Source: Streptomyces sp. YPW6 (lineage in GTDB: Bacteria; Actinomycetota; Actinomycetes; Streptomycetales; Streptomycetaceae). Taken from it: a stretch of DNA of 64,000 nt. The first letter of the stretch is position 1. Each line of letters opens with the position of its first letter. Location: NCBI RefSeq assembly GCF_018866325.1, contig NZ_CP076457.1, positions 248,001 through 312,000 on the forward strand, in the 5' to 3' direction. Both the position numbers and the translations under genes were made by a program. Shown here piece after piece: positions 63,399 to 64,000 of this stretch. Below the pieces are notes generated by a model. The model was not told where the DNA came from. It worked only from the letters and a program-made list of their open reading frames with translations, and searched no databases.

Positions 63399-64000
63399 AT
63401 GAGATGGAAGCGACTCACCGGACGGACGGTCGCCGGGCTGCTGACAGCCGGGCTGATCTCCGCCGGGCTCCTGCCCGTCACCGCGAGCGCGGCTGAGGCC
63501 ACGGACCTCGCACGGGGCAAGACCGTCACCGCCAGCGGATCGCACGGCCTGTACCCGGCGGCGAACGCCAACGACGGGCGGATCGACAGCTACTGGGAGT
63601 CCAACGGGCTCCCCGCCGACCTCACGGTGAAGCTCGGCGCGGACGCGGACCTGCAGTCCGTGGTGGTCAAGCTCAACCCCGACCCGATCTGGGCGAGGCG
63701 GACACAGGACATCCAGGTGCTCGGCCGGACGCAGGACGGAACCACGTTCTCATCGCTGCGGGCCCGCGCCGGCTATGTGTTCAACCCCGCCACCAACCAG
63801 AACACCGTGACCATCCCGGTGGACGGCCGGGTCGCCGACCTCCAGCTGAAGTTCTTCGCCAACACCGAGGCGCCCGGCGCGCAGATCGCCGAGATCCAGG
63901 TGCTCGGAACGGCCGCGCCCAACCCGGACCTGACGGTGAGCGCGCTGTCCTGGAGCCCCTCGTCACCGTCCGAGACGGACGACATCACCGTCGAGGGCAC
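63399..64000 (+). CDS. Secreted discoidin (F5/8 type C) / CARDB domain protein, 3' end cut by window
   Basis: ATG after AGAGGAC gives MRWKRLTGRTVAGLLTAGLIS, a signal peptide with a likely cut after TASA near residue 31. Residues 36-170 form an F5/8 type C (CBM32-like) carbohydrate-binding domain (ARGKTVTASGSHG, NANDGRIDSYWES, LKFFANTEAPGAQIAEIQVLG). After a short linker the sequence NPDLTVSALSWSPSSPSETDDITVEG is the start of a CARDB domain. Only the first 200 residues are inside the window. Such proteins in Streptomyces are often exported glycosidases or polysaccharide-binding proteins; the catalytic part, if any, lies beyond the edge. Confidence 0.88.
   Translation, partial: MRWKRLTGRTVAGLLTAGLISAGLLPVTASAAEATDLARGKTVTASGSHGLYPAANANDGRIDSYWESNGLPADLTVKLGADADLQSVVVKLNPDPIWARRTQDIQVLGRTQDGTTFSSLRARAGYVFNPATNQNTVTIPVDGRVADLQLKFFANTEAPGAQIAEIQVLGTAAPNPDLTVSALSWSPSSPSETDDITVEG

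Overview
The window reads as Streptomyces or a very close actinomycete. GC content is very high with strong third-position GC bias. GTG starts and 4-nt start/stop overlaps are common. It carries a group 1h (old group 5) [NiFe] hydrogenase, orphan MbtH, LAL-type LuxR, PadR and TioE-like MerR regulators, DmdR/IdeR-type iron boxes and a type III PKS. I saw no rRNA, tRNA, CRISPR array, insertion sequence or prophage.

Layout. (1) 1-14 kb is a dormancy/redox-stress island: three intact universal stress proteins (USPs) and two USP remnants, a KhtTU-like K+/H+ antiporter pair, a zinc alcohol dehydrogenase, a DevS/OsdK-like GAF histidine kinase with its NarL-type regulator, a flavin-binding PNPOx-like protein, a CBS-CBS-BON protein and an aldo/keto reductase. 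A recurrent G/C palindrome near GGGCCGNNCGGCCC lies in front of most of these genes and may be the operator of the two-component system. (2) 14-25 kb holds a LAL regulator broken by two frameshifts, a secreted subtilisin, a membrane metallophosphoesterase, a TetR/AidB-like acyl-CoA dehydrogenase pair, and a TioE-like double-MerR regulator (frameshifted in a G7 run) divergent from an erythromycin-esterase-family gene. (3) 25-33 kb holds an F420-type luciferase-like oxidoreductase, a DeoR regulator, and a five-gene polyol operon (binding protein, two permeases, dehydrogenase, PfkB kinase) whose genes all overlap by 4 nt. (4) 32.7-37.4 kb holds a 25-residue bL37-like ribosomal protein gene, a VOC protein, a DUF4190-like membrane protein, a nitrobindin-like protein, MbtH and a siderophore-interacting protein each with an iron box, and an S66 LD-carboxypeptidase.

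(5) 37.4-51.4 kb is a complete high-affinity hydrogenase locus. hhyS and hhyL are followed by a NifU/Rieske-like Fe-S protein, two DUF-type genes, a 502-residue gene of unknown role, the endopeptidase and a 34-residue peptide. A divergent PadR gene and hypA-B-F-C-D-E follow. In related actinobacteria such enzymes scavenge atmospheric H2 during starvation and sporulation, which fits the dormancy island at the other end of the window.

(6) 51.6-64 kb holds PfpI-like and YbdK-like enzymes, CspA, a DoxX-like protein, a three-gene P-loop GTPase plus two membrane proteins operon with no recognised function, a DUF6221-like protein, a VOC/MFS pair, a type III PKS locus (PKS, isoprenylcysteine-methyltransferase-like protein, FAD oxidoreductase, divergent UbiA prenyltransferase), and the 5' part of a secreted discoidin/CARDB protein that runs off the right edge.

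Starts were chosen from ribosome binding sites, conserved N-termini and overlaps. All function calls rest on motif recognition by eye; no database search was run.
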